From: Lysobacterales bacterium
Lineage (GTDB): Bacteria; Pseudomonadota; Gammaproteobacteria; Xanthomonadales; Rhodanobacteraceae
DNA: 64,000 nucleotides
NCBI GenBank assembly: GCA_002632325.1
Contig: NSJK01000011.1
Coordinates: 62,001-126,000, forward strand
Direction: 5' to 3'
This document shows positions 62,970-64,000 of the stretch, piece by piece. Numbering within the stretch: the first letter of the stretch is position 1; the number at the start of each line of letters is the position of its first letter. Made by a program: the position numbers and the translations under genes. The notes beneath the pieces were generated by a model. The model was not told where the DNA came from. It did no database searches and worked only from the letters and a program-made list of their open reading frames with translations.

Positions 62970-64000
62970 ATGCGTCAGCCGTTGCCGCTCGCCCTGCTGC
63001 TATTCGCCGCACCGCTCGCGTTTGCCGCGGGCAAGCCGACCACGTTGTCCGAGGCGGCGATCACCACCGCGACGCAATTGCGCGAGGCCGCACTGAAGGA
63101 CGATCTCGCGCTCGATTTCACGCGCGATCTCACCACCGAAGTCGGTGCGCGACTGGCCGGCAGCGAGAATGATCTCAAGGCGCGCGAGTGGACGATCGCG
63201 CGCTTCAAGGCACTGGGTTTCGACAAGGTCTGGAGCGAGCCCGTGAACTATCCCAAATGGGTGCGTCGCGGCGAGAGTGGGCAGATCCTCGCGCCGTTCC
63301 CGCAGCCGCTCACGCTCACCGCGCTCGGGCACTCGCCCGGCACGCCGGTTGGCGGCCTCACCGCGCAGGTGATCGGCTTCGCCACTCTCGACGCACTCAA
63401 GAATGCCGACGCCGCGAGCATCAAGGGCAAGATCGTCTACGTCGGCCCGCGCATGCATGCCAAGCAAAGCGGCGAGGACTATGGCATCGGTGCGGGCGTG
63501 CGCTCGATCGGTCCATCGCTCGCTTCGAGCAAGGGCGCGCTCGGGTTCCTGCTGCGCTCGGCCGGTACCGATGACAACCGTCTCGCCCACACCGGCGTCA
63601 CTCATTTCGACGAAGGCGTCACGCCGATTCCCGCGGCGGCGCTGTCGGGTCCCGATGCCGACCAGATCGAGCGCGTGCTCGCCGCCGGCAAGCCGGTGAC
63701 GGTGCACTACACGCTCGATTGCGGTTTCGATGGTGAATACACCGGCGCCAACGTGATCGGCGAGTTCAAGGGCAGCAGCAAGCCCGACGAATACTTCATC
63801 ATGGGCGGCCATCTCGACTCCTGGGATCTGGGCACCGGCGCGATCGACGATGCTTCGGGCATCGGCATCGCGGTGGCCGCAGCCAAGCTGATCGCGAACC
63901 TGCCCCAGCGCCCCGCGCGCAGCATCCGCGTGATCGCCTTCGCCAACGAGGAATCGGGTCTCTACGGCGGCAAGGCCTACGCCCAGACGCATGCCAAGGA
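62970..64000 (+). CDS. Exported M28-family metallopeptidase (3' end outside window)
   Basis: At least 343 residues from an ATG with AAGGAG upstream; it continues past the window. It has a signal peptide (ending AFAAG), a PA-domain-like insert (about 120-240) and the start of the M28 zinc domain: GGHLDSWDLGTGAIDDASG supplies His and Asp ligands, and ANEESGLYG the catalytic Glu pair. It is probably an aminopeptidase or carboxypeptidase-Q-like enzyme acting outside the cytoplasm. Confidence 0.92.
   Translation, partial: MRQPLPLALLLFAAPLAFAAGKPTTLSEAAITTATQLREAALKDDLALDFTRDLTTEVGARLAGSENDLKAREWTIARFKALGFDKVWSEPVNYPKWVRRGESGQILAPFPQPLTLTALGHSPGTPVGGLTAQVIGFATLDALKNADAASIKGKIVYVGPRMHAKQSGEDYGIGAGVRSIGPSLASSKGALGFLLRSAGTDDNRLAHTGVTHFDEGVTPIPAAALSGPDADQIERVLAAGKPVTVHYTLDCGFDGEYTGANVIGEFKGSSKPDEYFIMGGHLDSWDLGTGAIDDASGIGIAVAAAKLIANLPQRPARSIRVIAFANEESGLYGGKAYAQTHAK

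Overview
The window is a contiguous piece of a high-GC chromosome, most likely from a gammaproteobacterium of the Lysobacterales (Xanthomonadales), near Rhodanobacteraceae/Dokdonella. This rests on gene content rather than on a marker gene: a stand-alone homodimer-type aceE, an ECF sigma factor overlapping a TPR Ser/Thr kinase, a QEGLA-motif protein, a Grx4-like/rhodanese fusion, and an exported protein carrying an IFANGFE motif. No rRNA, phage, transposase or CRISPR array was seen. One tRNA (Gly-CCC) is present.

Layout. 1-1657: 5' part of an exported protein. 1882-2144: two tandem 129-bp copies of a multi-hairpin repeat. 2236-10132: aceE, an MFS transporter, an exported phosphoesterase and an MscS-type channel. 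10190-14974 (minus): an HU-like protein, then an operon of a LuxR-type regulator and two paralogous membrane sensor kinases whose defects are complementary. One keeps the phospho-accepting His but lacks the ATPase boxes; the other keeps the ATPase boxes but has Asp in place of His.

15415-24915 (plus) starts with a GFA-family protein and continues as a surface locus. It holds a four-repeat exported protein, an attenuator-like terminator, small exported proteins, a CsgG/HfaB-like lipoprotein fused to a DUF4384-like domain, an ECF sigma factor overlapping an anti-sigma protein, an OmpA-like protein, an autotransporter-like barrel protein and a Sel1/coiled-coil/caspase lipoprotein. I read it as a curli/holdfast-like secretion locus under its own sigma factor, joined to a caspase-like protease. 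It is the first candidate for an undescribed system.

24986-42617 is mostly core metabolism (maeB, rsgA, alaA, apt, rimK). It is interrupted by an atypical exported protein resembling the pore-forming domain of Cry delta-endotoxins with a possible lectin-like C-terminus (27600-29519), and by an ECF sigma/Ser-Thr kinase pair. 43531-45411 is a molybdenum-responsive patch: a ModE-type palindrome over the promoter of a molybdopterin-binding-like protein, a collapsed TonB receptor gene and modE.

45495-53765 holds the tRNA, a FecR/tryptophan-rich exported protein, trmB, an SLC13-type permease, a Rieske protein and an EamA permease. 53662-61576 is a divergent export locus. To the left are HlyD adaptor, ATPase and two permeases; to the right are a 60-residue four-cysteine exported peptide, a CPPC thioredoxin-like protein and two further permeases without an ATPase. 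An 11-C tract lies between the two arms. It is the second candidate for a new system. The window ends with an FAH-family hydrolase, mscL and the 5' part of an M28 peptidase.
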